64,000 nt of DNA from Streptomyces glaucescens (GCF_000761215.1 NZ_CP009439.1:106575-170574); one strand, 5' to 3'. Positions 54,899-63,699 are shown, numbered from the stretch's first letter. Notes: generated by a model from the sequence alone, not told the origin. Numbers and translations are program-made.

Positions 54899-55454
54899 GT
54901 GGTCCCTCTGACCGCCCAGTGGTACCTCGCCGGGTGGCGCAGCAAGTACCGCCTGCGCGCGAAGGCCCTCCGCACCCGCGTCGACGACCGCGACAATCAT
55001 CGGCTTCGCCGCGACGCTCCTCGGGTACACCGTCGCCCTCGGCGTGTTCGGCGGACCATGCGGTACCACCCGGGCGTGGTTCCGCGACTTCGGCCACCGG
55101 TTCGGCCGGTACACGATCGGTGGCTGGCGAACCGTCCGGCGCGTGCCGGTGTCGACCTGCTGGGCGTTCGGCGGCAACCGCAGCCGCATCGGCTGCTACG
55201 GCACGGTTGCCTCTCGCACGCTGATGTTCGCCAAGTTCGCCACCCGCGCCGAGCTGCGCGCGAGCCGGGAACGCCACGGCGGCCGCCCGATGAGGCGTCG
55301 GTTGTGGGCCGCGCGAGGCCGAGAGACGTACGTCCCGCTCAGACCCGGCAAGCGCGCCCGCGCCCGCCGTTCGTCCCTGGACTGGGTCGCCGCCGTGGTC
55401 GAAGGCATCTTCGACGGCATCGCCGAGTTCCTGTGTACCTGGGGGCGGCGATGA
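54899..55454 (+). pseudogene. Small membrane-associated protein, frameshifted
   Basis: The first piece (QWYLAGWRSKYRLRAKALRT) is followed, after a shift near 54990, by a membrane helix (IIGFAATLLGYTVALGVFGG) and a basic cytoplasmic part (WFRDFGHRFGRYTIGGW, FAKFATRAELRASRERHGG, WVAAVVEGIFDGIAEFL). Family unknown; mobile-element type. Confidence 0.45.
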
Positions 55455-55573
55455 GACGCCGACGCCAGTGCACCACCTGGTCCTGCTTCGCCGTCGACGT
55501 CCAGTGCCAGCGCCTGGCCCAGCACGACGGCCCGCACGGGGCTTCCCCGACCCCCACGTACGGCCGGCATTGA
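55451..55573 (+). CDS. 40-aa Cys/His-rich peptide
   Basis: ATG 55451 overlaps the previous stop (ATGA). Cys and His residues in CTTWSCFAVDVQCQRLAQHD, followed by GPH, could bind one zinc ion. The overlap suggests translation coupled to the upstream gene. Unknown function. Confidence 0.4.
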   Translation: MRRRRQCTTWSCFAVDVQCQRLAQHDGPHGASPTPTYGRH

Positions 55574-55606
55574 TCCTGGACCGACGAGGACCCTGACGGC
55601 ATCACG

Positions 55607-56032
55607 GTGCTCCACGGCACCGTGTGGTTCCACCGGCCGGACCGGACCCGGGTCAAGCAGACCGCCTGGCTCCTCGCCCCGTGGGCCCTGCTGGGATCGA
55701 TCGCCTACCTCCTGTGGCGGTACTCGTCCCCGGCCGCAGCCGTCGTGTTCGTCGCTCTGGAGCTGCTGATGAGCGTCCGCCGGCCGCGCTTCGTCGACCT
55801 CGGCCGGTTCAGCGTCGGGGTGTGGCCGGTGACGCCCGCGGCGCCGCCCCTGATCTTCGGCATCGCCTGGGCGACGCACGGCGAGGGACGGAACGCGGAG
55901 ATCGCCGGCCTCGAGGTGATTCTCGGCTCGGTGGTCGTTGGGGCGTTCTTCATCGTGCCGCGCAGCGAGTGGCCGGCGTACAAGCGCTCGCAGGCCGCGT
56001 TCAAGGCGCAGCAGAAGGGGCGCCGCTCATGA
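55607..56032 (+). CDS. Membrane protein
   Basis: 141 residues from GTG 55607. Several hydrophobic helices (AWLLAPWALLGSIAYLLWRY, AAAVVFVALELLMS, PPLIFGIAWATHG, VILGSVVVGAFFIVP) and a basic C-terminus (KRSQAAFKAQQKGRRS). Overlaps the next gene (ATGA). No family recognised. Confidence 0.6.
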   Translation: MLHGTVWFHRPDRTRVKQTAWLLAPWALLGSIAYLLWRYSSPAAAVVFVALELLMSVRRPRFVDLGRFSVGVWPVTPAAPPLIFGIAWATHGEGRNAEIAGLEVILGSVVVGAFFIVPRSEWPAYKRSQAAFKAQQKGRRS

Positions 56033-56276
56033 CCCGGGTCACGCTGCACGGCTGTATCCGCGCACCGCGGTACCTGCGCGTGGGCGCGTTCGGCTGTGGG
56101 CTGTCCGCCTTCCGCAGGGCCCGGCCCTGGGCTTCGGCCGGGTCGCGACGACGGACACTCCCCACAGGCCGGCTCCCGGGCAACAGTACGTGCGCGACGG
56201 GAGCGGCTGGGTTCTGGTCTTGGGAGGTATCGCGTTCGTGGCGCTCCGTTGGAGGTCAGTAGCCGCACGCCAGTAA
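56029..56276 (+). CDS. Small membrane protein (probable frameshift)
   Basis: ATG 56029, coupled to the gene before it. The start is VTLHGCIRAPRYLRVGAFG. A shift near 56120 gives the natural ending HRPAPGQQYVRDGSGWVLVL, GGIAFVALRWRSVAARQ, with one membrane helix. Stop at 56274-56276 in the corrected frame. Confidence 0.4.
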
Positions 56277-56391
56277 CACCCTCGACGCCTTTTTGCCGTG
56301 GTGTACTGTTTCCGTCTGTGCGGCCGGCAAGGGGGTGCCCCAGTCGCCGCGTTTGGCGCTGCCTGCGCCGAAGAGTGACGGAGAAGCGACC

Positions 56392-56988
56392 ATGCCCAGG
56401 AAAGCCCCGAAGTACGAAGGCGTAAAGCCCAACTACCCGCCGTTGCGGCGCAGTGCGGAACAGAAGGTCCTCCACGAGATGGGGCAGATCTCTCGTCCGG
56501 AGGACCGCATCGTGCGCGCAGTCGAGATCGTGCGCCAGGCCGACGCCGAGATCGGTGCCCACCTGGGCGACCGCAACGCCGCTTTGGCCAGCCTCTACTT
56601 GTACGACCACCTCGAGGGTGCCAGCCTCGCTGATGCGGTCGGGGTCAACAAGAACGCCCTGCGCAAGGTCCTTGCCGAGGTCTCCCTCGGTGACTCGCGG
56701 GCGCAAATCCCGCCTCACATGAGCGATGACGAGCTGACCCAGTTCGCCAAGAAGCACAAGGTCAGGCACATCCCGGACGCCGCCGAGCGGCTTGCCGAAC
56801 TGGGGCGGATCATCGAGAAGGCCAAGGCGCGCCGCGGCGTCGCGGTCCGCGTCATGCAAGACACCATCCTCGTCCTGAACGACGAACCGTATGGATGGAA
56901 ACCCGAGCGCATCGCCGAGCACGCCGGCGTGATGCGGGATCTGATCTACAAGCAGCGCGCAGCGGCCCGCAAGCGCCACGGCCTGTAG
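56392..56988 (+). CDS. Hypothetical DNA-binding-type protein
   Basis: 198 residues from ATG 56392, with ggagaa upstream. Basic start (PRKAPKYEGVKPNYPPLRRS), then a helical region with two HTH-like segments: LEGASLADAVGVNKNALRKV, and near the end WKPERIAEHAGVMRDLIYKQ. Probably binds DNA. Intact. No family is recognised. Confidence 0.6.
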   Translation: MPRKAPKYEGVKPNYPPLRRSAEQKVLHEMGQISRPEDRIVRAVEIVRQADAEIGAHLGDRNAALASLYLYDHLEGASLADAVGVNKNALRKVLAEVSLGDSRAQIPPHMSDDELTQFAKKHKVRHIPDAAERLAELGRIIEKAKARRGVAVRVMQDTILVLNDEPYGWKPERIAEHAGVMRDLIYKQRAAARKRHGL

Positions 56989-57095
56989 CGCACTCCCCAG
57001 CATCACCGGGGCCGGTCGTCTGCCGGTCACCACCGGGGACCGGTTTCCTGGTCGCCGAAGAACCGGCTTCCGGAAGACTGGGCCCCTTTAGTAAC

Positions 57096-58141
57096 GACTG
57101 GCTGCTCCTCACCGGTGACCTTCCCGTGGGGATGCGGATTCCGCTGGGCCGCTACACCCTGAGGCCTTCACCGCCGACGAACTGAGGCAGCTGGGCCCCA
57201 TGCCGGCACTCCAGGGCCTCCAGCCGGGTGGGCTCGACCTCGATCTCCTGGCCGGTGCCCCCTTTGTCCACGCCCACAACCCCGAGCGCGCGCCGGACCG
57301 CAGGGACACGGGCTGGTTCGACTTCGCCGGTCGCCGTCCGGAAGCCCTGCACTGGAGGGCGTTGCTGCCGCTGATCCTGTGGAGTGAGGATCTGCTGCAC
57401 GTCGACGCGGTGTTCGGCGTCGAGCGCGGCCGCTACTTCGACCTGAACCGGAACCAGGTGCCCACCACCATCCAGATCTACGAGGATCGCCATGGCATCC
57501 CGGAAGAGGTCGAAGTCCGCGAGAGCGGCAGCTTCCGCGTCGCTGCAGCCGCTCTCCCTCGGCTGCAGGCCTTTTGCTCCGCGGTGACAGCGAAGATCGA
57601 TGCCGTCATGGACGGCATCACCAGCGGCCGGAGTCTTCCCAGGAAGCGAGCCCGCCGTTTGGAGCGAGCTGCCCGTCACCTGCTGCAGGCCTACCAGCGC
57701 ACCTACAGGGATGACGGCGTGTGGGAGGAAGAAGCCGACGAGCGGCTTCTGGACTACGTCATCGCGCTGGAAGCCCTGATGGTCAGCCCCGGCGACAAGC
57801 ACGAGGGCATCAGCGAGAGGATCCGGACCCGGACGGCGGCCCTGTTCCCCAGCCCACTGCGCAAGGGCGTCGAGAGCAGAGTGCAGAAGGCGTACAGCGC
57901 GCGAACTAAGTACGTACACGGAGACCTCCTCGCCGACCAGAAGGAGGCCGAACTGCGCGAGCTCAGGCTGCTCGTCCGGCAGGTCGTCCTGCGCTGGCTC
58001 ATCCTCACCCCCTACGACACCCAAGACCTCGCACCGCGTCTTGACACCGCAGCCGAATGCATCAGCTGCTCACGCGCCATCAACGAACCCCTACGCGCCT
58101 TCTTCCAGGCATCACCGCCACAGGAGGACGTCCGGGCCTGA
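57096..58141 (+). pseudogene. Truncated, frameshifted copy of the HEPN gene at 30741
   Basis: Homology begins abruptly at DWLLLTGDLP (matching about 31080 in the intact gene), so roughly 113 N-terminal residues are missing. One base is lost near 57160. From ATG 57200 the frame runs to the end, closely matching the intact gene (LLPLILWSEDLLHVDAVFGV, LPRKRARRLERAARHLLQAY, TKYVHGDLL with the HEPN R-x4-H). The HEPN half could still be made from 57200 (313 residues). Confidence 0.8.
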
Positions 58142-58826
58142 GACAGCACTGCCTCCGCTGCCGCGGCCGACGTCGCCGCACGCCGCAGAGCTCGGGCCCC
58201 GTGGCGTTCGCGTTGATGGCCACCCGGGCCGTTCCGTGGCCGGGCATGAGAACCGCGTCGACCAGCCGCGCCCCGTCCAGGCCCTGGCCGCTGAGCTGTC
58301 GCAGCCGGTCGGCCACCGACTTGACCGCCTCCAGGCTGGCGTGGGAGGGGTTCTTGGCCAGGATCTCCAGGGTGCAGTAGCGCAGTACCTGCGGATGCGT
58401 GGAGCGGCGGCGCAGCTCGGCTCGCAGGGAACTGGCGTGCCGTGCGGCCTCGCTCAGTGTGGCGGCCGTAGGTCCCCTGGCCACCTGTCCCTTGTCGTTG
58501 ATCCGCAGCCCGACATGGACGAGGACCTCGTTGAGGTCGTCCTGCCGGCGCGAGAACGTGTGGGGCTGCTGAACGTAGCGCACCGGGGCCATCGCCTCTT
58601 TGATGAACGTGATCACGCAGTTCGACGCGCCCTGGCGCGCCTGCTGCGCCAGCAGCGCCGCGGCCAGCCGGTCCCGCTTGTTGCCGCCGCCGTCCGCATC
58701 CGGCACCTTCACGACGGCCAGCAGCTGCCCGATCTCCCGCCCGGTCAAGCCGTGAGCGGTGTCGCCGAGCACACCTGCCACCGCCGTGACGACTGTTGCC
58801 GGCCAGGGCTCGTGACGTGTTGCCAT
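58080..58826 (-). CDS. TIGR02391-type protein, C-terminally truncated
   Basis: From ATG 58826: AHGLTGREIGQLLAVVKV, NCVITFIKEAMAPVRYVQQP, DDLNEVLVHVGLRINDKGQ, ATLSEAARHASSLRAELRRR, VKSVADRLRQLSGQGLDGA. These match TIGR02391 (Ymh) proteins, found in defence and mobile-element contexts. Resemblance ends at about 58212 (VAINANATG); the conserved C-terminal Ymh block is missing and the frame runs on as basic nonsense into the convergent HEPN copy. Probably non-functional. Confidence 0.65.
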   Translation of the reverse strand: MATRHEPWPATVVTAVAGVLGDTAHGLTGREIGQLLAVVKVPDADGGGNKRDRLAAALLAQQARQGASNCVITFIKEAMAPVRYVQQPHTFSRRQDDLNEVLVHVGLRINDKGQVARGPTAATLSEAARHASSLRAELRRRSTHPQVLRYCTLEILAKNPSHASLEAVKSVADRLRQLSGQGLDGARLVDAVLMPGHGTARVAINANATGPELCGVRRRRPRQRRQCCLRPGRPPVAVMPGRRRVGVR

Positions 58827-58947
58827 GTCCCGTCCCCTTTCCCTCGTCCCAGGGCCAACCGGCCAGGATGTCACGGGCACGGAAGACAGACGCCCCCTTT
58901 TCCACGCCCGTGAAAGACCGCGACCCCAGGCATCCTCCGGGCCGCGG

Positions 58948-59028
58948 TCGGCCCCCGCTCTGGCCGGGGGCCGATTCCTGTGGCCGGCCAGCGGCCCCGG
59001 GCGCTGTGGACCCCTGGGGCCGCTGGCC
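58948..59028 (-). terminator. Two tandem GC hairpins
   Basis: tcggcccccg with cgggggccga (58948-58974), and a 13-base perfect stem, ggccagcggcccc with ggggccgctggcc (58986-59028). They lie just beyond the minus-strand gene ending at 59044. Confidence 0.65.
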
Positions 59029-59043
59029 GGGCCGCGATGACAG

Positions 59044-59486
59044 CTACGCCGTGTCCCCTTCGGCACCGACGGTGGCTGGCAACTGCGCCTGCCGGACGAG
59101 CCGGGAGGCCAGTTCGGGTCGACGCGCGGGTGGGCCGAGCCGTGCGCCGGGTTCAGCAGCCGGGCCGTCCACCCCTCGGCGACGCGGACCGCCTCCAGGC
59201 CGGTCCCCTCCGCCAGCGGGAGCACGGTCAGCAGGCACCAGGACGTCCACCGGGACGCCCCCCGGCCGTGCGGTGGGCGTAGTGCTCGGCCAGCCGGTCG
59301 CCGACCGCGCCCGGGCCCTGGCGGCACACGCTGCCCACGTACCGGCACCCACGGCGGTTGTCCCACGCGACGTACACCGCGCAGTTCGCCGCCACTCGGC
59401 GGCGCACCGCGACCGGGCTGGCCCGGCACACCACCACCGGCGAGCTTGAAGCCGGACGGCAGGGGCGGGTCCGTGCCCGTTCGCAT
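59044..59486 (-). pseudogene. GIY-YIG-like nuclease, frameshifted
   Basis: Pieces in three frames: a start near 59486, then ANCAVYVAWDNRRGCRYVGS and GAVGDRLAEHYAHRTAGG, then WTSWCLLTVLPLAEGTGLEA and VRVAEGWTARLLNPAHGS. The YV...RYVGS...R...EH...E..LL pattern is GIY-YIG (UvrC/URI) like. At least two frame changes. Confidence 0.5.
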
Positions 59487-59535
59487 CGGCCCGAAAGGTA
59501 TTCGTGGAGGTATTCATGGTGGCATACTTTCGGGT

Positions 59536-59784
59536 ATGGCAGACACGACCGTGAAGATCGACACCGAGACACGCGACCGGCTGGCCGCCATCGCTGCCGC
59601 TCGGGGCACGAGTGTGCGCGCGCTGGTGGCGGACCTGGCCCTGCAGGAGGAGAACCAGCTGAAGCTGGGCCAGGCCACCGCCGCTTTCCGGCAGGCCGTC
59701 TCCCAGCCGGGGATCGCCGAGGCCTTCGACCGTGACTTCGGCGGCCTTCCCCAGGACACCGACCGTATGCACCGGGCGGCCTGA
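59536..59784 (+). CDS. Ribbon-helix-helix antitoxin
   Basis: 82 residues from ATG 59536. The N-terminus (TTVKIDTETRDRLAAIAAAR, then GTSVRALVADLA) is a beta strand plus two helices, the RHH DNA-binding fold of antitoxins. The C-terminal half would bind the toxin. The toxin gene starts 2 bases after its stop. Inverted repeats around the start (ggaggtattcatgg, ggcatactttcgg) may be its operator. Confidence 0.75.
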   Translation: MADTTVKIDTETRDRLAAIAAARGTSVRALVADLALQEENQLKLGQATAAFRQAVSQPGIAEAFDRDFGGLPQDTDRMHRAA

Positions 59785-59786
59785 TC

Positions 59787-60164
59787 TTGGATCTGCACAT
59801 CGACGTGCGCTGGCTCCTGGACCGGCAGGAGGATCTGCTCGGCAAGGAACTGGCCGTGCGGGACTACTCTGGGCTCGTCGCCGCCGTGGCCCGGCACCGG
59901 GTGAACACCCCGCACCTCGAGGTCGGCCAGCCCGACGCGTACTGGCGGGCGGCCGCGCTGCTGGAACAGCTCGTCCTGCTGCGGCCCCTGCCCGCACGCA
60001 ACGAGTACTTCGCCTACGGCGTCGCCGTGGCGTACATCCGCGCCTCCGGCGAGACCGTGGACGCCTCCTACGAACCATGGCGCGACCTGATCACCGACAT
60101 CCGCGCCCTGCGCCTGACGGTGTACGACATCGCCGACCGGCTCCGCTCACTGCGCCCCTCCTGA
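59787..60164 (+). CDS. Fic/Doc-related toxin
   Basis: 125 residues from TTG 59787. HIDVRWLLDRQEDLLG, RDYSGLVAAVARHRVNTPHL, AAALLEQLVLLRPLPARNEY and FAYGVAVAYIRASGETV match the Streptomyces proteins annotated as Fic-family toxins beside RHH antitoxins. The canonical HPFxxGNGR loop is replaced by LLRPLPARNEYF, so AMPylation or phosphorylation activity is uncertain. Translationally coupled to the antitoxin. Confidence 0.7.
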   Translation: MDLHIDVRWLLDRQEDLLGKELAVRDYSGLVAAVARHRVNTPHLEVGQPDAYWRAAALLEQLVLLRPLPARNEYFAYGVAVAYIRASGETVDASYEPWRDLITDIRALRLTVYDIADRLRSLRPS

Positions 60165-60230
60165 CCGGTCATCCCCTTCTCGGAACCGCAGCAGCGCGTA
60201 CAGGCATGAGCCCTTACGCGCTCGCCGAGA

Positions 60231-60271
60231 CCGGTGGCGGCCTGCCAGGCACAACGGCAGGCCGCCACCGG
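60231..60271. repeat. 16-bp perfect inverted repeat upstream of tpg
   Basis: ccggtggcggcctgcc (60231-60246) and ggcaggccgccaccgg (60256-60271) with a 9-base loop. It lies 46 bases before the tpg start and 67 after the toxin stop, so it could end the toxin operon or control tpg. Confidence 0.65.
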
Positions 60272-60316
60272 CTCGCTCAGCAGCCCGCACAGCCGATCAT
60301 GAACGGAGAGTCCTGC

Positions 60317-60871
60317 ATGGGCATCGTCGGAGACGGCCTGGAGCGCGCCGTCCGCCAGGCGTTCACCCGCCCCATCCCCAAGAGCGCCGGGGCGCAGATG
60401 CGTTACCTGGTCAAGCAGCTCAAGGGCACCCGCGCGGTGGCCGACGCGCTCGGCGTCTCGCAGCGCACCGTGGAGCGGTACGTGAAGGACCAGATCCGCC
60501 GGCCGCGGGCCGACCTCGCCCAGCGCTTGGAGGACGCGGTGCGCGAGCGCTGGCAGCCCCGCGTCCGCGAGCGCGCCCGCCGCCAGGCCGCCACCAGCAC
60601 CGGCCTGGTCGTGGACGTCCGGGCCCGGTTCGGCTTCACCGCCGCGCCCGGCACCACCGACGACGCACGGATGCGTCACCTGACCATCGCGCTGCCCCCG
60701 AGTCACGCGGCCCGTCTCTTCGACGCCCAGGACGTCGGCGCTGGCGAGCAGCAGCTGCGTGCCATCGCTGCCGAAGGCCTCGGCGAGATGTACTTCCGCG
60801 ACGGAGGCCGCCGCGCCCACGGCCTGGAGGTCGAGTTCACCGACGTGGAACAGTTCGAGATTGACCTGTAG
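60317..60871 (+). CDS. tpg: Telomere terminal protein Tpg
   Basis: 184 residues from ATG 60317, the usual length. Hallmarks are GDGLERAVRQAFTRPIPKSA, AQMRYLVKQLKGTRAVADAL, a helix-turn-helix LGVSQRTVERYVKDQIRRP, a thumb-like ARFGFTAAPGTTDD and the ending LPPSHAARLFDAQDVGAGEQ, EGLGEMYFRDGG. Tpg is covalently attached to the 5' ends of Streptomyces linear replicons and primes end patching with Tap. No tap gene precedes it here, unlike the common tap-tpg order. Confidence 0.92.
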   Translation: MGIVGDGLERAVRQAFTRPIPKSAGAQMRYLVKQLKGTRAVADALGVSQRTVERYVKDQIRRPRADLAQRLEDAVRERWQPRVRERARRQAATSTGLVVDVRARFGFTAAPGTTDDARMRHLTIALPPSHAARLFDAQDVGAGEQQLRAIAAEGLGEMYFRDGGRRAHGLEVEFTDVEQFEIDL

Positions 60872-61758
60872 GGCCGCAGCCCGCCGGGGTGCGGACTTGG
60901 CCATTGAGCACGACGGTTGGCCACCCTGGCGCTCACTCGCAGACGTTGCACTGACGCCGATACTCCTGTGCGCCCCCCCCAGGGCGCGCCGCAGCGTACG
61001 GCCAATTGGGCCAGGAGGCAGTTGCGCTGCAGTGGGAAGCCCGTCAATGGGAATTGGACGTACATCACGCTTGCTATGCCCTGATCGTCTGACTTTCCGA
61101 GAGCTAGGATCGGGACCGGCGCCCGGTCAAGGCAAGGTGTTGCCGCGTGGGGCCGGGTGGTCGGTGACGGCCGGCCGTGGGCCGCTAACCCCTCCGCCGC
61201 TCCGCTGGCGGCGGACCGGCCGTCACACCGGAACAGGGAGCGGGCGGAGGCGCACCACCGGCCGCCGATGCTGGGTGCCATGCGCACTGCCCGCACCCGT
61301 CCCGCTCCCGGAGGGCTTGCGTGGCCGGTGTGTTCTTCCGTGCGGGCCTGGCCCCGGATGCTGGCGCGGTCGGGGCCGTCTTCGTTGTGCGTCAGCTGAG
61401 TCGGGTGCGGGCTTCTCTGACAGTACGTTGCCACTTCCAGGTCGGCTAAGTTGTGTCGGGCGGCGAGTTCGGTGCCGGCCCCGCGGTGGTGGCCGCCGAC
61501 TTCGCGAAGGTAGGTGAGGGCTTCGGCGATGCGCGCCTCGGTTGTGGCGGAGGGGCCACGGCGCCGGCGGGGTGGGGGAAGTAGCCGGGTTTGGAGCCCG
61601 GGCCGACACCCGGACAGGGTGATCCGCCGGCCGTCATTTGTCTCATCCCGGCCAAGCGACAAAGACGCATAAGCTCTGTCGTGGGTGTCAATACCTCCCG
61701 CCCCTGGGATAGCGCAAGCGCCGAGCAGCGCCGAACACGGCATTGCTATTCTTCCGGG
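60872..61758. other. Gap without a supported gene
   Basis: 887 bases between tpg and the HD-domain gene. A minus-strand stretch at about 61395-61570 (EARIAEALTYLREVGGHHRG, LADLEVATYCQ) has a weak coding look but no intact frame or start. Nothing else is recognisable. Confidence 0.4.
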
Positions 61759-62361
61759 ATGACTTATCCGACCACGGATGAAATCCGCGCGCTCCACGAA
61801 CGATACGCGCCCACACCCGAGGCGTTCGAAGCCGTCTACAGTCACTGTGAGATCGTCTGGCGCATCGCGGAAGAACTATTGAATGGCTTGAATGAGACAA
61901 TCATTGACGGAAACCTCGTCCGGGCTGGAAGCCTTCTCCATGACATCGGTGTCTATCGGCTCTACGATACCGATGGCAACCTGGAGCATGAAAACTACGT
62001 CCGTCACGGGCTCCTCGGCCACGAAATACTTGCGGCTGAAGGCCTTCCCGAGACCCTGTGCCGCTTCTGCTCCTGTCATACCGGCGTAGGCCTCACGAAG
62101 CACGACGTACTCTGTCAGCAACTTCCTCTGCCGCCGGCGGACTACCTTGCCGTGAGCGAAGAGGAAAAGCTGGTGATGTACGCCGACAAGTTCCACAGCA
62201 AGACCACCCCGCCGAAGTTCCTCACCGCCAACGCGTACGCCGCCTACGTCCGCCGATTCGGCGATGACAAGGTTGAGGCCTTCACCCTTCTCCGCAAGAC
62301 CTTCGGCGAGCCTGACGTAAGCGCCCTTGCTGCTCTCTACGATCAAGCGCTCACCGAGTAG
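61759..62361 (+). CDS. HD-domain phosphohydrolase
   Basis: 200 residues from ATG 61759. Metal-binding order: AVYSHCEIVWRIAEEL, SLLHDIGVYR (the HD pair), HENYVRHGLLGHEIL and HTGVGLTKHDV, then YADKFHS. This is the HDIG-type layout of small nucleotide hydrolases. Substrate unknown. It has slightly lower GC and lies 2.2 kb from the replicon end. Confidence 0.82.
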   Translation: MTYPTTDEIRALHERYAPTPEAFEAVYSHCEIVWRIAEELLNGLNETIIDGNLVRAGSLLHDIGVYRLYDTDGNLEHENYVRHGLLGHEILAAEGLPETLCRFCSCHTGVGLTKHDVLCQQLPLPPADYLAVSEEEKLVMYADKFHSKTTPPKFLTANAYAAYVRRFGDDKVEAFTLLRKTFGEPDVSALAALYDQALTE

Positions 62362-62507
62362 CCCGAGCTGCCAACCCTGGGCGCCGGCCGTCCACGCAAG
62401 GCACAGCGGCTCGCGGCCCAGAGACACCCCGGCTCGAAGCACCGTGTCCCCGGCGTTTTTGTGAAACCCAAGGCGTGCAACCGGGTGGCCCTGGCAAGCT
62501 ATGACCC

Positions 62508-63308
62508 ATGGCAAACCTCTTCGTCCAGGACCTCCGCGTCATAGCGCGAGGTCTGTCTGATGATCCTGCGGACTGGCCGTATATCCCATGCCCTACTTGC
62601 AAGCGTTCCGGACTTACACTCGTACCAAATTCACTCGTCCTCGAAGAGGCAAACCAGAGCCAATCCTGGCACGCACTCGACCATTGGGATCCAGATTGGA
62701 TCTACGGCGCGTTCCATTGTGTACTTCGATGTTACAAGGAGACATGCGATCTCGTCCGAGTCGTGGGCCGCACAAGCATATACATGGAGAGCATGGAAGA
62801 GGGATATCGAGAGCACCTAACTCCTCAATTCTTCATGCCGGAACTGCCTTTGATTCAGAGCTTTGGCGACTGTCCGAAGCAGGTCCGGGAAATGATTGAG
62901 GCGGCTTCTCCAGTACTTTGGGTCGATCCGAGTTCGGCAGCGAACCGACTTCGGTCTTCAGTCGAGGCCTTGATGGACTGGGAGGGCATTCCGAGGAAAT
63001 GGTCCAGCAATGGCAAGTCCTACAACCTCAGCCTGCATCGCCGTATTGAACGGTTCAAGACCGCTAAGCCAACTTTTTCAAAGGCTGCCGACCTCCTGTT
63101 GGCCGTGAAGTGGATTGGTAACGTCGGTAGTCATGGATCAGTAATCCGGGTTCTTGACGTTCTAGATGCGGTCGATATCCTCGATCGGATTATTCAGCAG
63201 CTCTATGATACCTCGCCTGCAAGGATTGAACGGAAGGCTGAAGAGATCATCGCCCGTAAGGGGTTGCCGGCAAGCCACATTACAAGCCTGCCCATGCCTC
63301 CGTTTTAA
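62508..63308 (+). CDS. DUF4145 domain protein
   Basis: 266 residues from ATG 62508. A zinc-knuckle-like CPTCKRSG with a later CVLRCYKETC precedes the DUF4145 part: PSSAANRLRSSVEALMDWEG, LSLHRRIERFK, LLLAVKWIGNVGSHGS. DUF4145 is a HEPN-related domain found alone or fused to restriction enzymes. Markedly AT-richer than the rest of the window, so recently acquired. It is the last protein gene before the telomere. Confidence 0.78.
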   Translation: MANLFVQDLRVIARGLSDDPADWPYIPCPTCKRSGLTLVPNSLVLEEANQSQSWHALDHWDPDWIYGAFHCVLRCYKETCDLVRVVGRTSIYMESMEEGYREHLTPQFFMPELPLIQSFGDCPKQVREMIEAASPVLWVDPSSAANRLRSSVEALMDWEGIPRKWSSNGKSYNLSLHRRIERFKTAKPTFSKAADLLLAVKWIGNVGSHGSVIRVLDVLDAVDILDRIIQQLYDTSPARIERKAEEIIARKGLPASHITSLPMPPF

Positions 63309-63699
63309 GTAATCTCAGTTGGGTTGGTAAGGCCACCTCCGCACGTGAGAGTTGGCGTTGAGCGTTTAGCGCGCCAGAGGTGGGTCGTGTTTCCAGAGTA
63401 GATCCAGCTAGATTTTTGAAGCACTCGGATGGTTTGATTCTGCTGCGCCACCGACTACCGTCACCCCCTCCCCTGCCCAGCAAGGTCCAGGCCGTGACGT
63501 GGGTAGCTCACATCGAGCGCAAGTGAGAACGGACTCGGGGGTGCGTGCCCATTCCAGTCTCTATCCAGTGCTTCGCTTTGAAGCACTGGTGGGGGGTGGC
63601 CTTGTTCTGCCAACGGTACATGCTGCATCATCTGATGCAGGGTCACCGGCCCCTGCTCGGGCAGGGCATGGGGCGCAGATCCGGATGCCCCGAAAGTTC
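63309..63699. other. Subtelomeric non-coding DNA with two perfect palindromes
   Basis: No supported gene. Two perfect hairpins stand out: ccagtgcttc-gcttt-gaagcactgg (63565-63589) and ctgcatca-tc-tgatgcag (63623-63640). They precede the densely palindromic telomere. Confidence 0.5.

Noticed and set aside
7500..59500. All frameshifts being sequencing errors
   Set aside because: About 21 kb of long frames is uninterrupted, and several small genes are also truncated or cut by IS pieces. Individual indels still need read support.
61400..61700. Minus-strand gene between tpg and the HD hydrolase
   Set aside because: One short helical stretch looks coding, but there is no consistent start, length or family; treated as a gap.
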